A stretch of 64,000 nucleotides of DNA from assembly GCA_000818945.1 (NCBI GenBank), contig KN805402.1, forward strand, positions 174,835 through 238,834, read 5' to 3'. The position numbers were made by a program, and so were the translations under genes. This document shows, in pieces, positions 39,601 through 48,993 of the stretch. The notes beneath the pieces were generated by a model. It had not been told where the DNA came from, made no database searches, and saw nothing but the letters and a program-made list of their open reading frames with translations. The stretch is from Schizochytrium sp. CCTCC M209059. Lineage: Eukaryota > Sar > Bigyra > Thraustochytrida > Thraustochytriidae. The number at the start of each line of letters is the position of its first letter. Within the stretch, counting starts at the first letter, position 1.

Positions 39601-40011
39601 GTCATCATCATCACTAAAGACGGTGTGAGACGTAGACGTTTTGCCTAGAGGTTTTGGCTCATCATCGCTGCTGTCCTCATCCTTTTCTTCTTCGTCATCA
39701 TCGTCGACATCGTCATCGTCGTCCCCGTCATCGAGGTCTCCATATGCCTCTGCCATACCATCGGGGACCTCGTCATCATCGCTTGAGTCGTCCTCGTACT
39801 CGGGCTCTTGGTCCTTCTTGCCAGCGCGAGCCGCCCGGGCGGCTGCGGCCTTGGCTACGTTGTCAGCCGAGGCCGCCGGAAGCTCAAGATCCTTGAGCAT
39901 GGCCTGAATGTCTGCGTGCAGACTGTCGCCGGCATCCTTGGCCTTGGCGCTGTTCCTCTTGGACATGGCGCCCTTGGCCTTGGCGCCCTTGGCGCCCTTG
40001 GACTTGGCCAT
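36616..40011 (-). CDS. Noc1/CEBPZ/Mak21-family ribosome biogenesis factor
   Basis: 1131 aa, ATG at 40011 (the frame opens three codons earlier at GTG). The N-terminus is Lys/Ala-rich, followed by acidic Asp/Glu tracts (about 75-165). A helical body follows, with the CBF/Mak21 signature at about 580-640 (ARNALSDRFFRTLYAKLY, then SSSKQTMFLNVLFRAIKSD), a basic GKKRGRKGKSHHKSKNKAK insert near 505-525, more acidic runs, and a C-terminal RGG tail (GGRGRGRGRGKPRGGRGRR). In yeast the family (Mak21/Noc1 with Noc2) helps assemble and export the pre-60S subunit in the nucleolus. Length is close to human CEBPZ (about 1050 aa). The RGG tail is unusual for the family as far as I know. No intron. Confidence 0.9.
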   Translation of the reverse strand: MAKSKGAKGAKAKGAMSKRNSAKAKDAGDSLHADIQAMLKDLELPAASADNVAKAAAARAARAGKKDQEPEYEDDSSDDDEVPDGMAEAYGDLDDGDDDDDVDDDDEEEKDEDSSDDEPKPLGKTSTSHTVFSDDDDEDDDDEDEDEEGEEGEEQDGAPEDEPGSLWFEDAAERLAPLDLEREADLEAMNASSRAKLKREKYEAIGELRTRAEALVQKRAAALAAQRRNDPDSQWMRKVMHSGTVSDKVAAMALSVSSAPPEQLDTLQSLVNMASSKGRREAELAIDALADLFINNLLPSDRPLRSFNENVESLSAKGRKAVTASHLEYWMIEGEIKARFLQYVRSLEQWSFDTVEHTKRKAVTTACRLLREKPEQEQMLLMLIVNKLGDSTKRLASHVVFLLGQLLDAHPNMRAVVATEVEQFLFRPRTPARGIYYGAVFLNQIVLQRNNDEALAQKLINIYIRLFKHTMGMDTLGETDEPAQIVVASAKKGKKRGRKGKSHHKSKNKAKQHAAADPTLEVSVEEIKSRLLSAILTGVNRAFPYANSQGADFEEQIDTLFKMVHVSSFATATQALMLLLQIMLARNALSDRFFRTLYAKLYSDELRSSSKQTMFLNVLFRAIKSDVVLPRIRAFVKRMLQVAANSSAPFAAGVLVLVSAIARQRPALRDMIFGSDANVSANGDAQPEAEVETGASARDGAKPKTTGDEDDEDEDEDDESIAAMTPTPKLLVVNDSDDDDEEGNSEEEKEKFAQDQDDKARIAVDEDSGGDKYDIAKREPRFAGCSKTCLLWEIQVFSRHYHPSVRKFAQDLIRDPGCLAYEGDPLRDFSGTAFLDRFVYRNPRQRDIDTLKSKDTKHTFGMHGRIARLGRKATQPSVNSAKFLLKSEDEIPEEDRFFHQYFHRQAKLENRDLRSDLYEKMNSGKGVSVDPEDDNEEEIDAFADKLADKLMQDTFGKADVDGDMDLDFDYSEDEDDDKTSAAKSKLSSEAALFGDADSDDDDEEMENAALDGELSDDDDDDDDLMGAGGSSFAFAGSDDDDDADDDDDDDEDDNKRPSKRNKAAASFADADAFAQLLETDNGSAKEKKWLQKQEASSFAESRRRAMGRGGSSGGRGRGRGRGKPRGGRGRR

Positions 40012-40759
40012 GCTCACCACCTTGGTACGGAATTCCGCTTGCCCGCGCGAGGTGGCGCCACACGTACACGACGCCGCACCACGTCAGCACTGACGGACGG
40101 CTGCAAGAGTCTCGTCTTGCGCGCGTCGAGCGCTGCCTGCAAGCAGTTCTGTCTGGTCTTCTTCTGGTTCGCCCGTCGCGCGGGGGTCTGGCGCGGCGCC
40201 AACCAATCCCCAGCCCTGCTACACTGGCACTTTCGGAAACTACGAAACCCTTTTTCGATTCTGGCCTTGAAAGGACGAGGCCTACTCGTGATAGTATCAG
40301 AACGCGCGTGCCTCGACTGTCGGTCGGTTTTGTATACAGCACGCGAGGTGGTCAAGGGAAGAGATAAGCGGGCACGAGCTTTGTTGCCACCGAAGACTGA
40401 AGATGCGTATCTTGATTCATCCAGGTGGTCAAAACCATTGAAAAGCATTGCGCAAAGGTGAAGCAACCACCCGTGGTCCGGACTGCCTCCTCCTTTTCAG
40501 ACGTCACAGGCAGCAGAGAAGTGGGTAAAGAAAGCAACAACGTGGCCTGCAAAGCTCGCTGCCAGTCTAAAATCTCAATAAAGAGAAAAACAGAGGATCA
40601 TCAGTGGATGTGGAGGACGCATTTACGTATTTATTGGATTGGATAGGATTTTTTTGTTTTGTTTAGAAAAAGCGGAAGGTAGGTTCGCTTCAACTAATAC
40701 AGGGCCCCTGCATCAGAAACTTTTGTCAGATGCGATGTAATCCTTTTGCAAGAGAGTGA
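40012..40759. other. Spacer upstream of Noc1/CEBPZ and downstream of MTHFR
   Basis: Contains the promoter of the Noc1 gene (leftward) and the 3' flank of MTHFR (leftward). An AATAAA at about 40575 is on the + strand and so belongs to neither. No gene is supported. Confidence 0.45.
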
Positions 40760-41943
40760 TTACGCAGTGGCAGCGATCTTTTCGTCCTCCTCGCTCTTGA
40801 GCATGCCGAGGCCTTCGAGAACAGCGGTAACGACCTTGTCGAGGTTGAGAGTGTAAAAGTGCAGGCCCTTGACACCACTATCGAGAAGCTTTTGGCACGT
40901 CTCAACACCGAACTTGACTGCAAAACGGGACACGGCGGTCTCGTCATCTTTGATCGCCTCGAGCTCCTCGTACATTTGCGGGGTGACACGGGTCTTGCAA
41001 AAGGCGCACATGCGCTTGTAGCCGCCGTACGAGGTGATGCACATGATACCCGGAATGATGGGAACGTTGATATCGTACCGCTTGCAGGCCTCGACAAAAT
41101 CAAGAAAGACCTGGACGTCATAGAACATTTGGGTGACGATCATTTGTGCGCCAGCGTCGACCTTTTGCTTGAGGTAGAGCATTTCCTCGTGAAAGTCGAC
41201 GTCGCTGCAGACATGGACCGAACCGTCGTCCATGCGCACGGAGCGAGCCTGCTCGGTGGGTGAAAGAGACTGGCCTGCAATTACCTTCTTGATGCGCGTC
41301 GGGTGGCCCTCGGGGTAGCCGGCGACGGAGATACAAAAGAGGTCACCGGTCTTTTCGCGAATATAGCGCACGAGATCGAGAGCGCAGGAGAATCCAGTGT
41401 CGACTGCCTTGAAATCCTCCTGACCGGCAGGCGGGTCGCCGCGCAGGGCCAGAATGTTGCGGATGCCGGCCTTTTCAGACTCCTCAAGCGCAACGTCGAT
41501 CTTCTCACGAGGCATGTTGGTGCACGTGAGATGCATGTTGGAAACAAGACCGAAGCGGTCCTGCGCGGTGACGGCGAGCTCGAGCGTAAGGTCCGAGGTG
41601 CTACCGCCAGCGCCCCAGGTGAAATCGGCATAGAGCGGTCCTGTTTACAGAGAGAGAATATACGTAGGAATGGAGAGAAGAAGAGTAGGCAGCGCAAGCG
41701 AGTGAGTCTTGGCGTTCGCTTCAAATGTGTCCTCGATCGTATGACGGATCAAAGGAATGAATGAACGAATGTATACAACTTACCGAGCTCCTTCATTGAA
41801 TCCAGACGCTTGTACAGGTTCGCCACGCCCTTTTCCGTCTTGGGCGGGTAGTACTCAAAGGCGATCCAGGGCTCATCGCCCTTGTCGGCGACAAGGTCCG
41901 AGATGAGCGGGGCGGGCGCCATCTTCTCCTCGCGCGCCGTCAT
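40760..41943 (-). CDS. Methylenetetrahydrofolate reductase, catalytic domain only, one intron
   Basis: Reduces 5,10-methylene-THF to 5-methyl-THF for methionine synthesis. Exon 1 is 41784-41943 and exon 2 is 40760-41640; the 143-base intron has gtaagt/acag ends in phase 1. Splicing joins DSMKELG to PLYADFTWGAGGSTSD, the conserved start of the flavin/folate barrel. Other landmarks are IAFEYYPPKTEKG (catalytic Glu region), HLTCTNMPREKID, ILALRGDPPAGQ, FCISVAGYPEGHP, MIVTQMFYDVQVFLDF and PIIPGIMCITSYGGYKRM. Total length is 346 aa, so it ends just after the TIM barrel and lacks the C-terminal AdoMet-binding regulatory domain of typical eukaryotic MTHFR (about 600-650 aa). It should therefore be insensitive to AdoMet feedback (inference). 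Confidence 0.93.
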
Positions 41944-43023
41944 AAAAGCCTCCCGGCGTCGGGCTCTGACGCCCTCGCTCCCTTTCCGCGTACCTCGCGC
42001 CCGCGCACGAACGCAGCAGGCCTCCGCCTCCTCTCCCCCGCGCTCTCGCGAGAGACGGACACCGCGCGCGCTCCTCCCTCCCGCCGCCGCGCCTCTCCTC
42101 TCCTCTCCCGCCCCGCTCCGCCCGCGCGTTGCTCCCGCTCCCGCCCGCGCTCTCGCTCCCGCTCTGCGTCTGCGGCTGCTCGGGCTCGGTGGCGTCGCGC
42201 GTCTGCCGCGCCGCGTTCGCCGCTGTTCCGCGGGGGAGGTAGCACGGGGCGTAGCCGCGGCCTAGCCCCCCCTAGGCGGCCCGCGCCGCGCATCTCGGCC
42301 TGGGAAGCAGGCGGGGATCGCGCGATCGCGGTGACGAGCTCGGAGAAGATATTCTGTGATGCGCGTCGGGGAAGTAAAACCTGCGATGCATGTGATGCGT
42401 GTGATGCTTGTGATGCATGTGATGCATGTGATGCATGTGATGCATGTGATGCATGTGATGCATGTGATGCATGTGATGTGTGTGTGATCTAGGTGATGCG
42501 TGTGATGCGTGTGATGCGTGTGATGCCTTGGTGAGCAGCAGCCTGGGAACGGGTCTTGGCGGGCGGGAATGGAGATAAAGGCCCTGCCTCGGGGCGAGAA
42601 GCCCGCGGAGAGGGTCTGAAGGATGGATGGAGGGTGTGGGTGTGAGTTTTGACTTGACACGACGGTCCGTGGGTGCTCGTGGAAAAGGGGTGACGAGGAA
42701 GCCTTCTGATCAGGAGAAGGGCCTGCTTGCTGGATCGCGCGAGTGCGGCCAAATCAAGACAGACCAGCATGTGTATGAAACCTAGCTTGCTCAAAGGTTG
42801 AAGGGTGCACGTAGTTCATGTTCGATGGCATGAAGAAGAAGAAGAAGAAGAAGATATTCACAGGCAGATGGTCGGTCTCTCAGTGAAGCAGACTACGGTC
42901 GTCAAGATGCAAGGTCAAGGATTACAAGGAACAAAGAGCGAAAGAAGTGGCGGAATGCAGATGCGTATGCGTGTGACCTGCTTGTAAACTAAACATCGTG
43001 AACATCGTGCATCGTAATCAAGC
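41944..43023. other. MTHFR promoter and repeat-rich spacer
   Basis: CpG-rich to about 42300, then a 9-bp minisatellite (listed separately), a (gaa)n run at about 42832-42856 and ordinary spacer. No supported gene. The Met-His-His frame across the minisatellite is an artefact. Confidence 0.55.
42385..42536. repeat. 9-bp minisatellite, gatgcatgt units
   Basis: About 16 units of gatgcatgt or gatgcgtgt in direct repeat. The central block of seven to eight units (about 42411-42477) is perfect, and the edges carry the variant gatgcgtgt. Each unit holds the palindrome atgcat, so single strands can fold on themselves. Confidence 0.88.
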
Positions 43024-44670
43024 CTATAGCTCGCCGTTGAGAATGCCAGCGCGGATATCGGCCATGTTTCGGTTCATGCGATATAGGTTATGCACGGTGA
43101 GCAAAACCGCAGCACTGGGCTCGTTGGCACGAATGAGATGGTGCAGATATGCCGACATGTAGTTGCGGCAGGTCGGGCAGTCGCAGCCGCGAAGCAGTGG
43201 ACCTTTGTCGAGCGCGTTAGAGGTCCGACGCATTTGACGTGGGGGCTCCCCCATTTCCTGCAAGGCACCGCCGTGCCGCGCAAGGCGCGTCGGATACGAG
43301 GAGTCAAAGGTATCGGCGCCGAGAGGTACCGCACGCAAGATAGAGGACATGTCTCCGATGCCTAAAATGTGATTCGGCTTTTCTTCTGGAAGCTGCGGCA
43401 GTACAAACTGCAGCAAGTCAATGAGGTCGTCTCTTGTCTTGCCGAGGGACCCGCTGTGGTGGCAGAGTTAAATGGATACGTGAGCATGTCAGTTGATGTT
43501 TGCGCAAAGTCAAGCCAAGTCTAGTCTGAGCTGGCTACGATGACCCAAGTCTCCCTTCACTTGCATAACCTGCAAGAGAGGAAGAGAGAGAATGAGAGAG
43601 AGAGAGAGAAACCAACAAACAAAAGAGGAGAAAGGAAAACGTACCCTACTGCGTGGCCATCAAAGTCCATGGCGGAAAGTGTGTCGATGCTCCGTTGTCG
43701 CAGATCCCGGTCGAGGCCGCCGTGAATAACGCTGTACATGGCCTGGCCTTGAGGATTTTCAAGGTGCCTCTTGAGACTGCGCGCCTCCCAACGGTGCGTC
43801 ACCTCAAAAGCTTCGCGTACTTCGGCCTCAGAGGCCGAATACGGTAATAGGTAATCGAGAGGGATAATAATGTCGGCACCAAGCGCCTTCTGGGCATCGA
43901 CCGAGGACTCGGGCGTCAACGTCAATTTGGTGCCATCGCGATACGAGCGAAAGGTGGCTCCTTCCTCGTCCACCTTGAGGAGTAGACTCGGGCGAGACTT
44001 CTGGCCGGCACCTTTGAGACCAACATCCTTGTCGAGGTCCATGGCGCCAGCTTGCATGGAGAAGATCTGGAACCCCCCACTGTCGGCTTTGGCCAGTCGT
44101 TAGCATATCATTCCCATCCGTCACCGTGCACACTCATTAACGAAGCGGTCAAAGTCCTTGTTCGTTGCTTTGTTCTAGGACAGGGAAAACTTACTAATGA
44201 GGACGCCCTTGCGGTTCATGAATTTGTGGAGACCGCCCAGCTCGCGGACCGTATCGGCACCCGGGTGCAGCATGAGATGGTACGTGTTGCAGAACATGAG
44301 TTCGCAGCCGATATGGTCCGCGGTCCGCGTGTCGACAGCCTTGAGGCTCGCATTGGTGGCAACCGGAACGAACCCTGGCGTGTGGACGACACCGTTTGGG
44401 GTCTCAAGCACTCCGACGCGTGCCCTGTCGAAAAAAGGTCTTCGTCAGTCCTCCATCATTGCATTCCTACGTACTCCTCACAGCCGAGTCCTGCGGCGTC
44501 TGCGCGACCTCATCACGGTACGGCGTGTCCAGCAGGCTAAGCCAGCCTCGTACGGCCGCAACGCTCGGCAAGAGACGAGACGAGTCGAGACGAAACGAGA
44601 CGCAGCCCCGGGCCCGAACCTACCTCGACAGCTTGCTCTGCTTGAGCACGCGGAAACGCAGCTTGGGCAT
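43024..44670 (-). CDS. tRNA-guanine (queuine) transglycosylase, four exons
   Basis: Exchanges guanine for queuine at position 34 of GUN-anticodon tRNAs. Exons are 44624-44670, 44195-44424, 43645-44086 and 43024-43453. Introns are 199, 108 and 191 bases, all GT..AG, and joining them restores one 382-aa frame. Landmarks in order: VATNASLKAVD and CNTYHLMLHPG; TDSGGFQIFS across the second junction (Asp of the active site); YSVIHGG; GHAVGGSLGKTRDD across the third junction; HILGIGD; FDSSYPTRLARHG (nucleophile Asp); and the zinc site CDCPTC ... H. Length matches catalytic TGT (about 375-400 aa). The GGSLGK and FDSSYPTR wording differs from the usual animal QTRT1 forms. Exon 1 is only 47 bases, and an assembly gap begins 134 bases upstream. 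Confidence 0.92.
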
Positions 44671-44803
44671 TATTCCGCCGGCGCCCGCGCGGGCCTTGAC
44701 GTCGCTCGGCTGGGCTCGGCTCGGCCGGCTCGGCTCGGCTCGGCTTGGCTTTGCCCGGCCTGGCCCAGCGCCGCGAGCTCGACGACGGCGGCGCCCTCGT
44801 CCC
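44671..44803. promoter_or_regulatory. TGT upstream region with (ggctc)n pentamer
   Basis: A short CpG-rich stretch between the TGT start codon and the gap, with a (ggctc)n array at about 44703-44751. It probably includes the TGT promoter. Confidence 0.4.
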
Positions 44804-44996
44804 NNNNNNNNNNNNNNNNNNNNNNNNNNNNNNNNNNNNNNNNNNNNNNNNNNNNNNNNNNNNNNNNNNNNNNNNNNNNNNNNNNNNNNNNNNNNNNNNN
44901 NNNNNNNNNNNNNNNNNNNNNNNNNNNNNNNNNNNNNNNNNNNNNNNNNNNNNNNNNNNNNNNNNNNNNNNNNNNNNNNNNNNNNNNNNNNNNNNN
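44804..44996. other. Assembly gap, 193 N
   Basis: Undetermined bases flanked by GC-rich DNA. A possible minus-strand gene (44997-45146) runs into it. Confidence 1.
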
Positions 44997-45146
44997 CAGA
45001 GGCGGGGGGACGCCCGCCGCGCGTCCCCGGCGCGCCTGCCTGAGACAGACAGTACGAGGCGGAGGGAAGGCGGCCTCGCGCGCGGGGTACGCCTCGACGG
45101 CGAAGGGCGCCGTGAAGGCGACCATGGCGGCGGCGAAGGCGACCAT
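44997..45146 (-). CDS. Possible 5' part of a secreted-protein gene, cut by the gap
   Basis: From an ATG at 45146 the minus strand reads MVAFAAAMVAFTAPFAVEAYP, then a Pro/Arg-rich segment into the gap. The first 20 residues look like a signal peptide with a plausible cut after AVEA. A related segment without a start codon lies on the same strand at 49139-49204. No downstream domain can be seen, so this may be a gene fragment or coincidence of GC-rich sequence. Confidence 0.3.
45081..45146 (-). repeat. Duplicated signal-peptide-like segment, copy A
   Basis: About 65 bases here match 49139-49204 in the same orientation (cgcggggt.cg.ctcgacggcgaag, then gtgaaggcgac), at roughly 80 percent by eye. 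The two copies flank the nuclease-kinase/MSV199 island. Confidence 0.6.
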
Positions 45147-45361
45147 GATGGCGGCGGGGAGGACGCGAGGGGGCGGGCGAAGGTTGTCTTGGCTTGTCTG
45201 AAGGGCCAGAGCGAGGCAGGCGAGCGAGGGAGGGAGGCGCCGGCAAACGGAGAACGACTCGCGAGCGCCGGGGCGCAGGTGGAACCACGGGGACGCGCCG
45301 CCTCACCCGCGCAGCCCGAGCGATCGCGGAGGGATCGCGCGCGGGCCCGCGTGGGGGCGCG

Positions 45362-47171
45362 ATGGCGACCACGAAGCCCTTCGCCGAAGTCCTCGCCACC
45401 GTGCCGATGGAAAATGCCACGATGACCGACCACTTAGAAGCAGCGATTGCGTGCGAGCTCCGAGAAGTAGAGCAAACTGATCCCGATTTTTTCAACAACC
45501 AACAAGCCGCGAGAAGCCGCGCAAGCTCGCAGTACTCGTCGCGGAGCCGCGGAGGCCTTGCGCCCCAAAGCGGCGTGCAAGCTCGCCTCGACCTGTTCCC
45601 CAAGCGTGTGGTTCGCTGGGGTCGTTTCTACGATGATATCGGATGGGATTCGTTCGAACAGGAGGCCGGCTTCGGCGACGTCCAAGTACTGGTGTCCGAT
45701 TTTAGAACCAACAATCGTGGCGCTTTTGGCATCAACGAGCAAGTAGCACGCAGTCGCTTTGAATTTGGGTTTGTTGACCCAGCGATGAGAGCTGCGCTAG
45801 CACCGTTTTCAGACTCACATCCAAACGGATGGACGCCTTTTGAGCTCGACGCCAGCCAAGAGACGAAGGGCATTGGACACCGGGTGAGCATTGTGTGGAC
45901 CCGGCGCCTGAACGCTACCGGCGATCGAGCCAGTACTGGTATCGCCCACACGATAGTCGCGAACCGCGCGCGCTTTCTCGTACACGAGCACAAGTCTCCT
46001 GCAAAGTTTCCCTATGGTCTCACTGAAGAGGATCTCAACGAAATCGCCCAGGCGTGGATGCAAGGCACGTCTGCTTCTCTCAACGAGGCAAAGGACGTTG
46101 TGAATAGCGCCTGGGAGTTAGCCTGCGACGACCTGGTCGAGTACTGGGAAATGGGAGAACGTTTCCCTGACCGGGAAAGCTCTGTGCGTTTTCGCTACCC
46201 GATCATCCAAATCTACGTCAACATGCTGCGCTCGTTCTGCAAGTACGGCGTTCTCTCCACCACCGATAGGACTTGGTTCCTCATGATTGACCACGACAAC
46301 GTCTTGCACATTTCGCGCGCGTTTAAGTCGACTGACACGGGCCGCGGATCGATGCGATATGCGTACACGTGCATGCTGTACCGCACCGTGGTCGGTAAGG
46401 CTCGCCTGGCGCTCGACGACGAGCAATTGCGCGCCATCTGTCAGACTGACATTCGCATCGGGTCTCCCGAGTGGACCGAGGTGTGGCGCCGATTCGGCTA
46501 TGGCGGCGGCGCCGGGCAAGCGGCAAATAGCGGGCGTCGAGGAGCGAGTCTACCTGGAAACCAGACCGACGCCGCCTCGCTTGGGGACAAAGAGGCGCTG
46601 CGCGAGCTGCTCCCGCTCAAGAGCGATCTTCACTTTCCCTACGCAGGAGGGCTGCTGGACGTCATCAAGCAGTACCCTGAGGGCCAGTACGGCTTCACGA
46701 TCCGCGTGGACACGGGCGGCGTGGACACGGTCGTCAAGGTGATGACCCCGTCGAAAGCCCCGGGAGAAACGGCCAATGCCGAGTTCGCCTTTTGGCACGA
46801 GATGGACGTCTACCACGAGCTGCGCTCCCTCTGGGGGGACGCACGTGCCCTGGTACCTCTACGGCGGTCGCCATATCTTCAACGACCTCATCGTCGCCAC
46901 CACCTACGCCGGCGAGCCGCTCGATTCCAGCGCCGTGAGCGAGGGCGTTCGAGAAAAGGCCTGGGCTGCGCTCATGGCTGTGCACGCGGCTGGCGTCGCG
47001 CATCGCGACGTGCTGCTGCGGAACTTTGTCATGGACGACGCCGGCGCCGTCCGCATCATTGACTTCGCCCAGGCCAAGACCGGCGCCTCCAGCCGCGACT
47101 TCCAGAGGGACCGCGACGATTTTGAGCGCGTCTTCTCCGGCGCGAAAACGAGAGGCCGCCGCAAGGCCTGA
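45362..47171 (+). pseudogene. Crinkler-type nuclease-kinase gene with one frameshift
   Basis: The ATG at 45362 opens a frame that stays clearly coding to about 46843, then conserved coding resumes in the +1-shifted frame to the stop at 47169-47171. The change falls in a run of six G (about 46843-46848); one fewer G would join the frames. The N-terminal half resembles the restriction-endonuclease-like module of CRN/Crinkler proteins: FLVHEHKSPAKFP, then PIIQIYVNMLRSFCKYGVLS, then TDRTWFLMID. The C-terminal part is kinase-like: VDTVVKVMTP (Lys), WHEMDVYHEL (Glu), and past the shift AGVAHRDVLLRNF (catalytic loop) and RIIDFAQAK (DFG position, here DFA). CRN nuclease-kinases are known from oomycetes, fungi and other protists. 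The shift could be a real lesion or an assembly error. Confidence 0.6.
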
Positions 47172-47336
47172 CGCGCGCTGCAAAAGCTTGCCTGGTGCGG
47201 AAAGGTATATGATTATTAGCGCTCTCGGCGATGATGAGTCGAATGCGCACACACGCAGAGATGGAGTTGAGGAATAACGCGAGTTCACCCCTGTGGGAAC
47301 TAAAGAGAGAGGCCGAGAGAGTCTTTGTGGGCGAAC

Positions 47337-48367
47337 ATGTCGCTCGTTTGCGCCGCATATACAGTGAGCAGCTCCACTTACCCCACCTCCTCCACGTCCT
47401 TCTCCTTCTTCCGGCTGCAAGGCCGCCAGCAGCGTCCGCGCAAGCAACGCTCGCGCACGCACCGATCGCGCGGATTCGGGACAGCGTCTGGACAGAGCAC
47501 TGGAAGAAGTCGCGGCGCTGCACGGCGTCAAAAATTGCGCCCCGCTCCGCAAGCTCGCTTCAATCTACGTCGACAGCGCCAACGAGGATGGCTTCATCTT
47601 CAACTTTGACGACGACTGGCCCCATGCCGGGTACATGCTCAAGGGAAACGCCAAGCGCGCGCTTGTCGGTGCGACCGATAGAGGGGGGAACCCGGGGGAA
47701 CTTCGGCCGGGGATCGATGTGAAAATCTCGACCAAACCGCTCGCGACGGGCCGTCGCGGGGGCCATAATCGCAAGCAGATCCTCCTGACGCGTTCCGGCC
47801 TGGTCAAGTTCTTGGTGTGCTCCGCGTTCCCCGTGAGCCGAGCCCTGGCGTGCTTCTTCACCAAGCTAGGGACGCAACACTGCGTCGCACTCGTAGACGA
47901 CGAGTGTGTCCTGCCCGAGCGCTACCATGCGTCTGTGAAGCGAAGTGCTCGCGAGATGCTCGACGACATTGAAGCGTCAGAGGACAGCCGGAGCCTCCAC
48001 GACGTGGTTGGCGGAGATCCACGGGGGCCGGGTCGAGGCCACGTTGTCTTCGGGCTCCAGGGTCGACGTTGTGTGTCCCGGCGTCGCGATCGAGATGAAA
48101 CAGACCGCGCTCTGGCGCCACGCGGTCGGCCAGGCCATCTCGTATGCAATCGAGTCAGAACGCCGCGGTAGAGTCCACCTTTTGTCCGCACCACCAAAGG
48201 AGGCCTTCGTGGTGTGCCGCAAAGTCGGCCTCGAACTAATGTGGGGGAATCCCGACGTCCTGGGTCATGACCAAGGCGTAGAGGAGTGTAAAAAGAAAAG
48301 AGGAGAGGAATTTACCAACCAAGTGTCTTCAAAGAGCGGCCGTCGGACGCTGCCGCGGGTCCACTAA
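47337..48367 (+). pseudogene. Decayed MSV199-like plus PD-(D/E)XK-like nuclease gene, copy 1
   Basis: Coding sequence is spread over three frames. A start at 47337 (MSLVCAAYTVSSS) matches the start of copy 2. From about 47430 a second frame reads LDRALEEVAALHG ... GFIFNFDDDWPHAGYMLKGN and RRGGHNRKQILLTRSGLVKF, which has the layout of MSV199 DNA-binding domains seen in giant viruses and some phage-like proteins. Near 48005 the signal moves to a third frame: AEIHGGRVEATLSSGSRVDV, then GVAIEMKQTALWRHAVGQAI. The ordered Asp and ExK residues suggest a PD-(D/E)XK nuclease. At least two frameshifts separate these parts, so the copy is probably dead. I describe only the pieces visible here. Confidence 0.5.
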
Positions 48368-48559
48368 AAAGCGCGCGCCCAGCCCTGAAGCTCAAGCTTT
48401 TAATGAATAATAGAGAATGAACTGTATTGAAGATGGTGGTTGGTAGTTAGGTGCGCGCGCGTGCAAGTCTGCGCGAATGCGACGCGCGTACGGCCTCTCG
48501 CGGCCGATGCGCGACTGGGACACACTCCGGAAACCGAGGCCCTTCCCCCGAGCCCAAGC

Positions 48560-48993
48560 ATGGCGCTCTCCCGTCCCGCCTACGGAATGAGCAGCTCCAG
48601 TAGCACCGCTAGACAAGTTATCGTCTCTGCTGCGGCCCTGAACTCGCTCCTCGATGAGGTCCTCGAGGAACTCGCCGAGCTGCACGAGATCAAGGACATG
48701 GAGGGCCTTCGCGAGCTGGCCACCAGCTTCTTCGAAAGCGCCGACAAGGGGGGCTTCATCTTCGACTTCGATGAGGTCCCGCCTCTCGCCGGGTATACGC
48801 TCAGGGGCAATGCCAAGCGCGCCATCGTTGGCAACAAGGCACAGGGGGCTACCGCAGGAGGTCTTCGACAGAGAATTGACGTGCATCTCTCGATGAAACC
48901 CCATATCCGGAGTGAGTAGGGGGACCAATTCTGGTCGTGGTGGTGATAGGAGGGCCGAGCAAATCCTCCTGACGGCTCGGAGATTCATGTAAT
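48560..48993 (+). pseudogene. Truncated MSV199-like gene, copy 2
   Basis: The ATG at 48560 gives 119 aa ending at 48919 (MALSRPAYGMSSSSS ... LLDEVLEELAELHEIKDMEG ... GGFIFDFDEVPPLAGYTLRG). It lines up with copy 1 through NAKRA.VG and the ID(V) segment. After the stop the homology continues in DNA for about 70 bases (a GRGGDRRAEQILLT-like reading) and then ends in another stop, and the nuclease part is absent. Intact short gene or remnant cannot be separated by eye; I favour remnant. Confidence 0.5.

Noticed and set aside
42385..42536. CRISPR-like array
   Set aside because: Units are 9 bp, contiguous and without spacers, in a eukaryotic genome; it is a minisatellite.
46838..46852. Programmed ribosomal frameshift in the CRN-like gene
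   Set aside because: A plain G run with no convincing slippery heptamer or downstream pseudoknot visible; mutation or sequencing error is simpler.
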